Source: Deltaproteobacteria bacterium (GTDB lineage: Bacteria > Myxococcota_A > Polyangia > DRWM01 > JAAZOP01). Taken from it: DNA of 34,422 nucleotides. The DNA lies in contig JAFGHH010000481.1 in the NCBI GenBank assembly GCA_016930215.1, positions 1 to 34,422 of the forward strand. Reading direction: 5' to 3'. The translations under genes were made by a program, and so were the position numbers. Shown one piece after another: positions 23,015-30,721 of the stretch. Numbering within the stretch: position 1 is the stretch's first letter; every line of letters starts with the position of its first letter. Under the pieces are notes generated by a model. The model was not told the origin of the DNA and did no database searches. It saw only the letters and a program-made list of their open reading frames with translations.

Positions 23015-23042
23015 GTCCCGGTGCTTCGCGCCCCGGGCCCCG

Positions 23043-23149
23043 ATCGTTGCGCGGGAGGCAACCGTTCGCGGTCGCCCCGGCGGCCGCATCCGGTTTCCGG
23101 CCCGACGTGCGACCAGGCGGTCCCCCCCGGGTGAATCGTTGCGCGGGAG
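23043..23149. repeat. 15-bp direct repeat, two copies 92 bp apart
   Basis: ATCGTTGCGCGGGAG occurs at 23043-23057 and again at 23135-23149, in the gap between the Cys-rich lipoprotein and the short exported protein genes. The second copy ends right at the stop codon of the upstream gene. Could be a regulator binding pair or a recombination scar. Confidence 0.55.
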
Positions 23150-24028
23150 CTACGGGTCGCAGCCGGTGGGGACGTCGGGCTCGGCGCAGACGTCGAAGGT
23201 CATGCAGACCGACAGCTCGCGGCAGCACTGCACGGTGCACGGGTCGTCGTCGTCGTCGCAGCGCGTGCCGGGACGCACCGCGCGCCGCCAGCAGACGCCG
23301 TAGTCGTGGCAGAACGCCGCGAAGCACGGATCGTCCGGGGCCGGGCAGTCGGCGTCCTCCGTGCAGAGCACGCAGTCCCACGCCGGGCTTTCGCTGCTGC
23401 AGAAGTTGGTCGAGCAGCGATCGATGGTGCAGGGGTCGCCGTCCTCGCAGTCGGCGTCCACGACGCAGGCATCGACCGGCCGTCCGGCGACCAGCCTGCC
23501 CAGCGGGTCGGGCGGCAGCTCCTCGACCGATCCGGCCAGCACGGACTCGGGCACGTCGGGCCGCTCGCAGGCGCCGTCCACGCAGGTCCAGCCGTCGCGG
23601 CAGTCGAGCCCGGCGCAGCGCGCCTCCAGCGTGACGGCCGCGGCGGAGGTCCCCGGCGGCAGCCGCGCGAACCGCAGCCGGCGCTCGACGGCGACCAGGC
23701 TCGGCTCGCTGCCGATCTCCGGCGTGCGGCCGACCACGCGCAGCTCGAGGGACCGGGTGCGGTCGAGGTAGCCGAGCTCCAGCTCGGCGACGATCGGCTG
23801 CGGATGGCCGCGGGGATCGAGCGGCCGGACGGCGCGGACCTGCTCGCCGTCCTGCTCGAGCAGGAACTCGACGAGACCGAGCTGCGCGGGGATCTCGAGG
23901 TCGGTCCAGACGGCGACGGCGAGCTTCGTGGCCGCCGGCGGGTCCGCGGCAGGCGCGTCGCAGGCGAGCAGGCCGGCGAGCGCGACCGGCAGGCCGACGA
24001 GGGCGAGCCGCGATGGGGTGCGAGCCAC
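23150..24028 (-). CDS. Cys-rich lipoprotein downstream of the beta-helix pair
   Basis: A 292-residue lipoprotein starting at GTG 24028, with signal VARTPSRLALVGLPVALAG and lipobox LLAC (Cys23). Residues about 32-135 form a beta-rich domain (TKLAVAVWTDLEIPAQLG, then LELGYLDRTRSLELRVVG). The last 150 residues hold cysteine modules of the type DADCEDGDPCTIDRC, EDADCPAPDDPC and DDDPCTVQCC, which occur beside MopE-type repeats in this phylum and probably bind metal or form disulphides. The stop of the large lipoprotein gene lies four bases upstream of this GTG. TATACT overlaps that stop six bases before the start, so a second, leaderless transcript is possible. Third gene of the lipoprotein operon. 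Function unknown. Confidence 0.85.
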   Translation of the reverse strand: MARTPSRLALVGLPVALAGLLACDAPAADPPAATKLAVAVWTDLEIPAQLGLVEFLLEQDGEQVRAVRPLDPRGHPQPIVAELELGYLDRTRSLELRVVGRTPEIGSEPSLVAVERRLRFARLPPGTSAAAVTLEARCAGLDCRDGWTCVDGACERPDVPESVLAGSVEELPPDPLGRLVAGRPVDACVVDADCEDGDPCTIDRCSTNFCSSESPAWDCVLCTEDADCPAPDDPCFAAFCHDYGVCWRRAVRPGTRCDDDDDPCTVQCCRELSVCMTFDVCAEPDVPTGCDP

Positions 24029-24032
24029 GGGC

Positions 24033-26624
24033 TCAGTATACGCGGACCGCCTCGGCCAGGCCATCGAGGCCGGTGCCGCCGGAGGCGCCCGGGGAGAAGC
24101 CGCCGGCGCCGCCGACGCCGGGGGAGGCCAGCGCCTCGACGGAGTTGAACGCCGCGAGATCGGCGGCGTAGGCCGCGACGTCGGCGCCGCGTGGAACGAC
24201 CAGGAAGCCGGCGACGGACCCGCCGCAACCGCCGCCTCCTCCGCCCCCCGAGCCGCCGCGCCCGCCGTCGCCGCCGCGACCGCCGCGGCGCGTGCACCAG
24301 AAGGTGCCGCGACCGCCCATGCCGCCGGCGCCGCCGGTGCCGCCGACGGCGCCCTGTCCGCCCATGCCGCCGTTGCCGCCCGGAGCGGTCAGGACCTGGA
24401 GCCGTTCGAGCGTCGGGCCGTGCGCGGCTCCCTCGGCCGTCCGGACGGCCACGCCCACCGAGCCGCCGCCGCCGCCGCCGCCGTCCGCGGCCGGCGCGCC
24501 GCAGCCGCCGGAGCCGCCGCCGCCACCCGAGCCGCCGACGGCGTCGGTGCAGGTTTCGGCGACGCCCGGGATCGCGTCGTAGCCGGAGCCGCAGGTGCCG
24601 CCGCCGCCGCCGCCGCCGTCGGTGCCGTCGGTGCCGGAGCCGCCGACGGAGGCGCGCCACAGTCCGGTGGCGACGTCGAAGGTGCCGGCCGGCGTGCCGC
24701 AGCCGCTGCCGCCGACACCGCTGCCGCCGTCGGCGCCGTCGGTGCCGTTGCCCCCCTCGCGGGGGAGCGTCGGGTTGTCGTCGCAGAACGAGCAGCTCCA
24801 GCGGTTGGTCACCGCGTCGTAGGTTCGTTCGCCCGCCCGGCCGGCGCCGGGCCCCAGGCCGTCGCCCGCCGCGGGATTGGGCATGGCGGCCGCGAGCACG
24901 GCGGCCATGTCGCACACGCCGCCGACGGTGAAGTCGGTGCAGCCCGCGTTGCCGCACGGCACGCCGTTGGAGCAGCCCGAGACCGGGCAGGCGGCGTCGC
25001 CGCCGGATCCGCCATCGATCGCCCGCGCGCTGCCGGGACAATAGCGCCGGCCGTTCGTGCCGCCGGGGATGCGGATGCCGGTGCAGCTCATCGACGAGGC
25101 GATCTGGCCGTTGGCGCCGTCGCCGCCGGACAGGCCGTCCAGGTCGCGCAGCGAGCTCATCCCCCAACGGGCCAGGTTCTGCGACGACGAGGCGCCGTCG
25201 GCGCCGTCGGCGCCGCGCCCGGCGTACACGACCAGGTTGGACAGCCGCACCTCGGGGCCGCACCCGTCGAGCAGCACGGCGGTGGAGCCCTGCCCGGCCG
25301 TCACCGCGTCGCTCCCTTGCACCACCAGCCCGTCGACCTCGGTCGCGGCGGTGATCCCGCGGCAGGTGAGCAGCGGGCTGCCGGGAACGCCGCCGACCTG
25401 CTCGAGCACGACGGGGAACAGCGACGGGTCGCGGTCGGAGAAGTCGGGGGCGTAGCCGCCGAAGACCGAGACGCCGGCCACGAGCTCGAGCGGCCCGGGG
25501 TAGCGGCCCCAGGAGAGCAGCACCGACTTGCCGGTGGACGCCGCGCGGACCAGGGCCGCCTGCGGCGTGCGCATCGGGAACACCAGCGTGCCGGGGTTGC
25601 CGTCGCTGCCGGAGGGCGTGACGAACACGTAGTCGGTCGTGTCATCGATCTCGCCGTCGCAGTCCGCGTCGACGCCCAGGCGCGAGGGGGGCCACGAGCC
25701 GACGGTGCGCTCGCACTCGCAGCCGTTGGCCGGGATCTCGTCGAGGTCGACGAAGTTCTCGGCGCACTCGACCTCGCAGCGGATCGGCGGCCCGGGCAGG
25801 CAGGTGGCGACCATGTTCGGCCCGGGCGGCACGCAGGGCCGGTTGCACTCGCCGCAGTGTTCGGGGTGCACGTACTCGCCGGTCTCGATGCGGAAGTCCT
25901 CGTCGGTCCGCCCGTCGCAGTCGTCGTCGAGCGCGTTGCAGGCCTCGTCGAACACCGCCTCGCAGGGCCCGAGCGACTCGCCGTCGCAGACCTGCTCGCC
26001 GGCGCAGGCCTGGCCGCCGGTGGTTTCCACCAGGCAGGGAAACGTCAGGCCTTCGTTCTCGGGCCCGCAGCCGCAGTAGCCGCTGCGGGGCCGGCACTGC
26101 CCGCCGCCGTCACCCGTCGGCGCGCACTCGAACCCGTCCGGACACCCGTCGCCGGGCAGCGTCGAGCAGGCGGTGGCGCAGCGGCGCTCGCCGGAGCCGG
26201 TGAGCAGGCACAGCGCGTCCGCGGCGTAGGCCGTGCAGTCGGCGTCGCGCACGCAGGGGAAGCAGAGCGGGTCGACGTCGGGGACGCACGCGCCGTCGCC
26301 GGCGGGGTGGGCTCCCACCGGACACTCGACGATCGCGCACCGGTACGTATCGTCGGAGGGGATGCAGGCGACGGCGGCCGCGGAGGGGAACACGTCGGCG
26401 CAGACCACGCCGCACACCCCGCAGTTGTCGGGCAGCGAGTAGCTGCCGTCCGCCGCGACGAACCCCTCGTCGGTCAGCCCGTCGCAATCGTCGTCGAGGA
26501 AGTTGCAGATCTCGGGGCCGTCGCACGGCGAATCGCAGTCGCAGCCCGGGCCGAGGGTCGTCGCCGCGAGCAGCACTGCCAGCGCGCGGCCGGCCTGCCG
26601 GAGGACGTCATTCCACGACCACAT
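24033..26624 (-). CDS. MopE-motif, beta-helix, glycine-rich lipoprotein (copy 2)
   Basis: An 863-residue lipoprotein (signal [20 protein letters not shown], Cys28). Two MopE-type putative metal-binding motifs, ICNFLDDDCDGLTDE (39-53) and ACNALDDDCDGRTDE (228-242), sit among Cys modules. Around 332 a DUF1565-like entry to a right-handed beta-helix appears (YVFVTPSGSDGNPGT), continuing to about 470. The last 390 residues are dominated by Gly-Gly-x repeats with Asp, Ala and Cys pairs (for example GGGGGGTCGSG) and include the segment [14 protein letters not shown] near 791-804. The DNA there is a patchwork of CCG tracts. It begins inside the previous gene (17-base overlap), with GGAG before the ATG. 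Likely a large surface or matrix lipoprotein with metal-binding base and fibrous end. Paralogue of the gene before it. Confidence 0.88.
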   Translation of the reverse strand: MWSWNDVLRQAGRALAVLLAATTLGPGCDCDSPCDGPEICNFLDDDCDGLTDEGFVAADGSYSLPDNCGVCGVVCADVFPSAAAVACIPSDDTYRCAIVECPVGAHPAGDGACVPDVDPLCFPCVRDADCTAYAADALCLLTGSGERRCATACSTLPGDGCPDGFECAPTGDGGGQCRPRSGYCGCGPENEGLTFPCLVETTGGQACAGEQVCDGESLGPCEAVFDEACNALDDDCDGRTDEDFRIETGEYVHPEHCGECNRPCVPPGPNMVATCLPGPPIRCEVECAENFVDLDEIPANGCECERTVGSWPPSRLGVDADCDGEIDDTTDYVFVTPSGSDGNPGTLVFPMRTPQAALVRAASTGKSVLLSWGRYPGPLELVAGVSVFGGYAPDFSDRDPSLFPVVLEQVGGVPGSPLLTCRGITAATEVDGLVVQGSDAVTAGQGSTAVLLDGCGPEVRLSNLVVYAGRGADGADGASSSQNLARWGMSSLRDLDGLSGGDGANGQIASSMSCTGIRIPGGTNGRRYCPGSARAIDGGSGGDAACPVSGCSNGVPCGNAGCTDFTVGGVCDMAAVLAAAMPNPAAGDGLGPGAGRAGERTYDAVTNRWSCSFCDDNPTLPREGGNGTDGADGGSGVGGSGCGTPAGTFDVATGLWRASVGGSGTDGTDGGGGGGGTCGSGYDAIPGVAETCTDAVGGSGGGGGSGGCGAPAADGGGGGGGSVGVAVRTAEGAAHGPTLERLQVLTAPGGNGGMGGQGAVGGTGGAGGMGGRGTFWCTRRGGRGGDGGRGGSGGGGGGGCGGSVAGFLVVPRGADVAAYAADLAAFNSVEALASPGVGGAGGFSPGASGGTGLDGLAEAVRVY

Positions 26625-29214
26625 CGCGCTCCACTCCGTCCGTGCCGTCGCCGCCGGGGGCGGCGCCGGGCCCGCCGCGGCCGCCGCGGCCCGCGTGCCC
26701 GAGATTCGTGGTGGCGCCGGCGGCCACCGCGGCCGCCAGTCCCGGGTCGGCGCCCCCGCGGAGCAGGGCCCAGACGCCGACCACCGAGCCGCCGCAGCCG
26801 CCGCCGCCGCCGCCGCCGGGTCCGCCGTTGCCCCCCTTGCCGCCGCGGCCGCCCTGGGACGGCCCGGCCAGGGTCGGGGTCGTGCGGTCGCTCCGCGGGA
26901 CGTCGCCGCCGGCGGCTCCCACGCCGCCCAGCCCGCCGTCGCCGCCGCCGCCGCCGCGCCCGCCGCTGCCGCCGTCGCCGGTGAGGATCCGCACTCCCTC
27001 CAGGCGCGGCGCCGCCGGCGCGACGCCGGCGTAATCGATCACGATGCCGATCGAGGGTGCGCCGGAGGTCCCGGGGCTGCCGCCCGCGCCGCCGCAGCCG
27101 CCGGCGCCGCCGCCCCCGCCGCCGCCGCCGAGCCCGTCGGCGAACTGGCATTCCGGCGCGTACCAGTTCATGTAGGCGCCGCCGCCGGCGCCGCCGCCCC
27201 CGCCGCCGCCCCCGGCGAGGCCGGTGGTGCCCGCGCTGGCCGCCGCCGGCGCCCAGGTCTCGCCCGACAGCTCGCCGATCGCGTCGCTGCATCCTCCGCC
27301 CGGGGAGCCCGGACCGCCGTCGCGGCCGTTGCCGCCGTCGCCGGCCAGCTCGTACTCGAGCGGAACGGTGAAGTCGGCGAGGCCGCAGCAGATGTCGGTC
27401 GGGCACGGGTAGCCCAGCACCGGCCCCTCGCAATCCCAGCCGCCGGGGCCGCCCATGCCGCCGGTGGCGCCGCCGGGGCCGTTGCGGCCGGCCGCGCCGC
27501 CTTCGGCGACGTCGCCGAACACGGGGCATTCGGCATCGGCGCCCGCGCCGCCGGCGACGTCGGTGCCCGCGCACAGGTTGCCGCCGCCCCGGCCGCCGTG
27601 GACGATGTTCGCCGCGTCCGGCCGGCAGTCGTGCCACTCGGTCTCGAGCGCGCCGCGGGGCGGCTCGCCGGCGGCGGCCGCGACGGTCGAGGTCGCGCCC
27701 GCGGCGCCGAAGACGCCGTGGCCGCCCGCGCCGCCCTGGCCCGCGCGCAGCTCGAGGTTGCGCAGCACGAGGTTCGGGCCCGGCGCGCGCAGGAAGGCGC
27801 CGAAGGCCGGCCGTCCGGCTCCGGGCGCGTCGCTGCCGCGGAGATGCAGCCCCTCCACCACCGTGGTCGTCGTGCCGGCGTGCTCCTCGAGCACGAGGGC
27901 CGCGCCGCCGGGCGCGTCGCCCGCCTCGGGGGCCACGACCTGCGTGATGAACGCGTCCGGCTCCAGGCCGAGGAAGTCGTTGCGGTAGCCGCCGTGGAGC
28001 CGCACGCCGTCGCGGACCCGGATCACCTCGGCATAGGTCCCGGCCGCCACGAACACGTCGGGCGTCGGCCGCTCGCCCGTCAGCGACTCCGCCGCGCGCC
28101 GCACGCCCTCGCCGATGGTCCGCAGCGGGTACATCGGCGAGCCGGGATTGGCGTCGTCGCCGTCGGGAGCGACGTAGAGCGAGTTCGGCACGTCGCCGTC
28201 GGCGCCGTCGCAGTCGACATCGAGGTCCTCGCCGACGGCGTGCACCGGGCCCGCCTCGTCGACGAGGTTCCCGACGGTGCACTCGCAGCCGTTGCCGATG
28301 ATCAGGTCGGCGTCGAGGCTGTCGCCGACGTGGATGCCGTCGAGCGTGTCGGGGCACAGCAGGACGCAGCGGGGGCCGTACGGGTCGCCGCCGCAGACCA
28401 GGTCGCCGTCGGGGAGCACGGTGGCCGCGCAATCGACCCCGCAGGCGCCGCAGTTATGCGGGTCCAGCGAGTACTGCCCGCGCTCGTCCCGATATCCCTC
28501 GTCCAGCTCGCCGTCGCAGTCGTTGTCCCGGCCGTCGCAGATCTCCTCGGAGCCGGCGCAGTCGGACAGCTCGCCGTCGTCGCAGACGGCGGTGCCGAGA
28601 CAGTCGGTCCCGTCGGGCTGCTCGAGGTTGCACGACACGGTGAAGAACTCGCCGGGCTCGCAGCTGCACGACCCGCCGGGCGGCCGGCACAGCCCGTCCC
28701 GGCAGTCGTAGCCGTCCGGGCACCCCGCGCCGCCGTCCCCGCAGGCCACGGTGCAGCGCGCCTCGCCGCCCAGCGACGCGCAGCGCGCCCCGACGAACGC
28801 CCCGCAGTCGCCGTCGTCGACGCACGGCAGGCACAGCCGCGCGTCCCAGGGCACGCAGCGGCCCGTCTCGCTGGGCAGCCAGCCTGGCTCGCAGGCCGTC
28901 GCCCCGCACATCGGCACCCCGCCCACCAGCCGGCACGTCACGTCGACCGCGTGCTCGACCGTCTCCGCACACGCCCGGCCGCAGCTCCCGCAGTGCTCGT
29001 CGTGGACGTACCGGCCCAGCTCGTCGCGGAAATCCTCATCGACCTCGTCGTCCTCGTCGAAGTCGTCGTTCAGCCCGTTGCACAGCTCGGGTCCCGGCTG
29101 CGGCACGTCGGGCGGCTCGGCGTCCGGCTGGAAGATGTCGGTCTTTCCCCCGCAGCCGAACGCCACGGAACAAGCGAGCAGCAGCAGGCATCGGGTCGGT
29201 TCGCGGCACGTCAT
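26608..29214 (-). CDS. MopE-motif, beta-helix, glycine-rich lipoprotein (copy 1)
   Basis: An 868-residue lipoprotein. ATG 29214 gives the signal [21 protein letters not shown] (lipid on Cys21, or less likely Cys15). A degenerate MopE motif ([19 protein letters not shown], 44-62) and a canonical one ([15 protein letters not shown], 225-239) lie among Cys modules. [15 protein letters not shown] (345-359) and [10 protein letters not shown] mark the DUF1565-like start of a right-handed beta-helix. From about residue 490 the chain is Gly-rich with Gly-Gly-x and Gly-Asp-Gly repeats; [14 protein letters not shown] near the end is shared with copy 2. No Shine-Dalgarno site precedes the ATG; a promoter lies immediately upstream, so a leaderless mRNA is likely. 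First gene of the operon 29214 to 23150, perhaps to 21385. Function unknown; display or adhesion is inference. Confidence 0.88.
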   Translation of the reverse strand: MTCREPTRCLLLLACSVAFGCGGKTDIFQPDAEPPDVPQPGPELCNGLNDDFDEDDEVDEDFRDELGRYVHDEHCGSCGRACAETVEHAVDVTCRLVGGVPMCGATACEPGWLPSETGRCVPWDARLCLPCVDDGDCGAFVGARCASLGGEARCTVACGDGGAGCPDGYDCRDGLCRPPGGSCSCEPGEFFTVSCNLEQPDGTDCLGTAVCDDGELSDCAGSEEICDGRDNDCDGELDEGYRDERGQYSLDPHNCGACGVDCAATVLPDGDLVCGGDPYGPRCVLLCPDTLDGIHVGDSLDADLIIGNGCECTVGNLVDEAGPVHAVGEDLDVDCDGADGDVPNSLYVAPDGDDANPGSPMYPLRTIGEGVRRAAESLTGERPTPDVFVAAGTYAEVIRVRDGVRLHGGYRNDFLGLEPDAFITQVVAPEAGDAPGGAALVLEEHAGTTTTVVEGLHLRGSDAPGAGRPAFGAFLRAPGPNLVLRNLELRAGQGGAGGHGVFGAAGATSTVAAAAGEPPRGALETEWHDCRPDAANIVHGGRGGGNLCAGTDVAGGAGADAECPVFGDVAEGGAAGRNGPGGATGGMGGPGGWDCEGPVLGYPCPTDICCGLADFTVPLEYELAGDGGNGRDGGPGSPGGGCSDAIGELSGETWAPAAASAGTTGLAGGGGGGGGAGGGAYMNWYAPECQFADGLGGGGGGGGAGGCGGAGGSPGTSGAPSIGIVIDYAGVAPAAPRLEGVRILTGDGGSGGRGGGGGDGGLGGVGAAGGDVPRSDRTTPTLAGPSQGGRGGKGGNGGPGGGGGGGCGGSVVGVWALLRGGADPGLAAAVAAGATTNLGHAGRGGRGGPGAAPGGDGTDGVERDVVVE

Positions 29215-29223
29215 GGCGGCCGG

Positions 29224-29253
29224 AGGATACGCGATCAGCCCCCCCGACGCCAA
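29224..29253 (-). promoter_or_regulatory. Promoter of the beta-helix lipoprotein operon, likely leaderless
   Basis: On the minus strand TTGGCG (29253-29248), 18 bases, TATCCT (29229-29224), then nine bases to ATG 29214. The plus strand carries TAGCGT at 29264-29269, a possible -10 box for the divergent gene at 29337, but without a matching -35. Confidence 0.55.
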
Positions 29254-29336
29254 CGACGCCGGGTAGCGTTCCCGGTCCGTTCGGGCCACAATGGGTCGTC
29301 GCCCGTCCCGGCAGGGTCGCCGAGAGGAGAACCGCC

Positions 29337-30659
29337 ATGCGCTCAGCGTCCGCCCGGTTGATCATCGTCGCCGCGAGTCTGCTGCTCGCCGCCTGCGGCT
29401 CTCCTGCGGACGAATGTCCCGGAGGCTGTCCGGCGGGCCAGATCTGCTACTACGGCACTTGCGTCCCCGACCCGGGCGCCGACGCAGACGCCGACGCGGA
29501 TGCCGACGCCGACGCGGATGCCGACGCCGACGCGGATGCCGACGCCGACGTGGACGCCGACGCCGACGCGGACGCAGACGCCGACGCGGATGCCGACGCC
29601 GACGCGGATGCCGACGCCGACGCGAGTTCGGTGTGCGGCAACGGCGTGGTGGAGCCCGGCGAGGAGTGCGAGGGCACGGTGATCGAGACCTGCGCCACGA
29701 CCTGCGGCTCGACCGGTTCCCGGGGCTGCGGAGACGACTGCGCCTGGACGGAGTGCACGCCGCCGCCCGAGAGTTGCAACGGCCGGGACGACGACTGCGA
29801 CGGGACGACCGACGAGGGCTGCGCGACGACGAACGACACGTGCGCGGGCGCGCTCGACATCAGCGCCGGCGGGACGTTCACCGGCTCGACGACGGGGTAC
29901 GCGAGCGACGCGATGCCGCCGCGGGCCTGCGTGCCGGCGGACGCCGAGCCGGCGAACCTCGGCCCGGACGCGTTCTTCTCCTTCGACCTGGCGACGACCT
30001 CGGACGTCTTCCTCCACTCGGGCGGCAGCAGCTTCGACACGGTCTTGTACGCGGGTACCGGCTGCGGCGGGGCGGAGCTGGGCTGCAACGACGACATCAT
30101 TCCGCCGGGCGGCCCCGACGGCGCGTGGGACGGCGACTCGGCGGTGACGCTGCGCAACCTGGCGCCGGGGCGCTACTACGTGACATTGGACGGCTACGAG
30201 GCCGCCTCGGCCGGTTCATACGCGCTGACGATCTACATCACGCCGCAGGACACCGACGGCGACCGCTGCGGGAATCCCCTGCGGATCGCGACCGGCGCGA
30301 CGACGATTTCCGGGGACACCTGCGCGCTGTCCCACGAGGCGACGGGCAGCTGCGGCGGCGTGGGTCCCGAAGCGGTGCACTGGTTCTCGGTCCCGTCGGG
30401 GGGCCGGACGGTGACGCTGTCGAGCTGCGACCCGGCGCTGACGCTCAACACGGTGATCTACCTGCGCGGCCGCTGCGACGATCCGACGACGCAGCTGGGC
30501 TGCAACAACACGGACCCGGGTTGCCCCGGCGCGGCCGGCTCGGTCGCCCTCACCCGCTCCCTGGCCGAGGGGATCTACTTCCTGTTCGTCGATGGGGCGG
30601 GCGGCGGCACCGGCATCGGCTCGTGCGGCACCTGGAGCCTCGACGTCTCCGGGATCTGA
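29337..30659 (+). CDS. Lipoprotein with long Asp-Ala tether, MopE motif and paired PPC-like domains
   Basis: A 440-residue lipoprotein with GAGGAG before ATG 29337 and lipobox LAAC (Cys20). A short Cys module is followed by 24 Asp-Ala (one Asp-Val) dipeptides at residues 49-96, a disordered acidic tether. Next come [14 protein letters not shown], the myxobacterial Cys-rich repeat type, and one MopE motif [17 protein letters not shown] (146-162). Two beta-sandwich domains follow (about 165-295 and 296-440) that resemble PPC-type domains: [36 protein letters not shown]; then LNTVIYLRG and GIYFLFVDG. Such domains bind calcium or sugars or aid secretion of other proteins. The architecture is shared with the partial protein at 33342. 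Divergent from the beta-helix operon. Confidence 0.88.
   Translation: MRSASARLIIVAASLLLAACGSPADECPGGCPAGQICYYGTCVPDPGADADADADADADADADADADADADVDADADADADADADADADADADADASSVCGNGVVEPGEECEGTVIETCATTCGSTGSRGCGDDCAWTECTPPPESCNGRDDDCDGTTDEGCATTNDTCAGALDISAGGTFTGSTTGYASDAMPPRACVPADAEPANLGPDAFFSFDLATTSDVFLHSGGSSFDTVLYAGTGCGGAELGCNDDIIPPGGPDGAWDGDSAVTLRNLAPGRYYVTLDGYEAASAGSYALTIYITPQDTDGDRCGNPLRIATGATTISGDTCALSHEATGSCGGVGPEAVHWFSVPSGGRTVTLSSCDPALTLNTVIYLRGRCDDPTTQLGCNNTDPGCPGAAGSVALTRSLAEGIYFLFVDGAGGGTGIGSCGTWSLDVSGI
29481..29624 (+). repeat. 144-bp Asp-Ala coding tandem repeat
   Basis: Twenty-four 6-base units (GACGCn or GATGCC) in frame, with an 18-base higher-order unit GACGCGGATGCCGACGCC repeated several times, interrupted once by GACGTG (Asp-Val). 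Length change by whole units keeps the frame. Confidence 0.9.
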
Positions 30660-30684
30660 CGCGCGGCCGTCGCCGGACGACCGG

Positions 30685-30714
30685 TTGATCCCACGGGGCC
30701 CCCTCCGCTAGCGT
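30685..30714 (+). promoter_or_regulatory. Promoter of the secreted metallophosphatase gene, likely leaderless
   Basis: TTGATC (30685-30690), 18 bases, TAGCGT (30709-30714), then seven bases to GTG 30722. The alternative GTG at 30713 overlaps the -10 box, so it cannot be the start on this transcript. Confidence 0.6.
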
Positions 30715-30721
30715 GCCGGGC

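Noticed and set aside
24036-25217. Gly-rich region considered as a mycobacterial PE-PGRS protein
   Set aside because: There is no PE domain; the protein has a lipoprotein signal and MopE motifs. The likeness is compositional.
29264-29269. TAGCGT as promoter of the lipoprotein gene at 29337
   Set aside because: No -35 box at 16-18 bases upstream. It is mentioned only as a possibility.
23928-29361. Two near-continuous plus-strand frames opposite the beta-helix lipoproteins
   Set aside because: Ala/Gly/Arg/Val-rich translations produced by CCG-rich DNA. The minus strand has signal peptides, MopE motifs and beta-helix landmarks.
29481-29624. Tandem array considered as a CRISPR or minisatellite outside genes
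   Set aside because: No spacers, and the unit is an in-frame Asp-Ala codon pair inside a lipoprotein gene.
30713-30721. GTG at 30713 as start of the secreted metallophosphatase
   Set aside because: It overlaps the predicted -10 box. GTG 30722 gives a good signal peptide and correct promoter distance.
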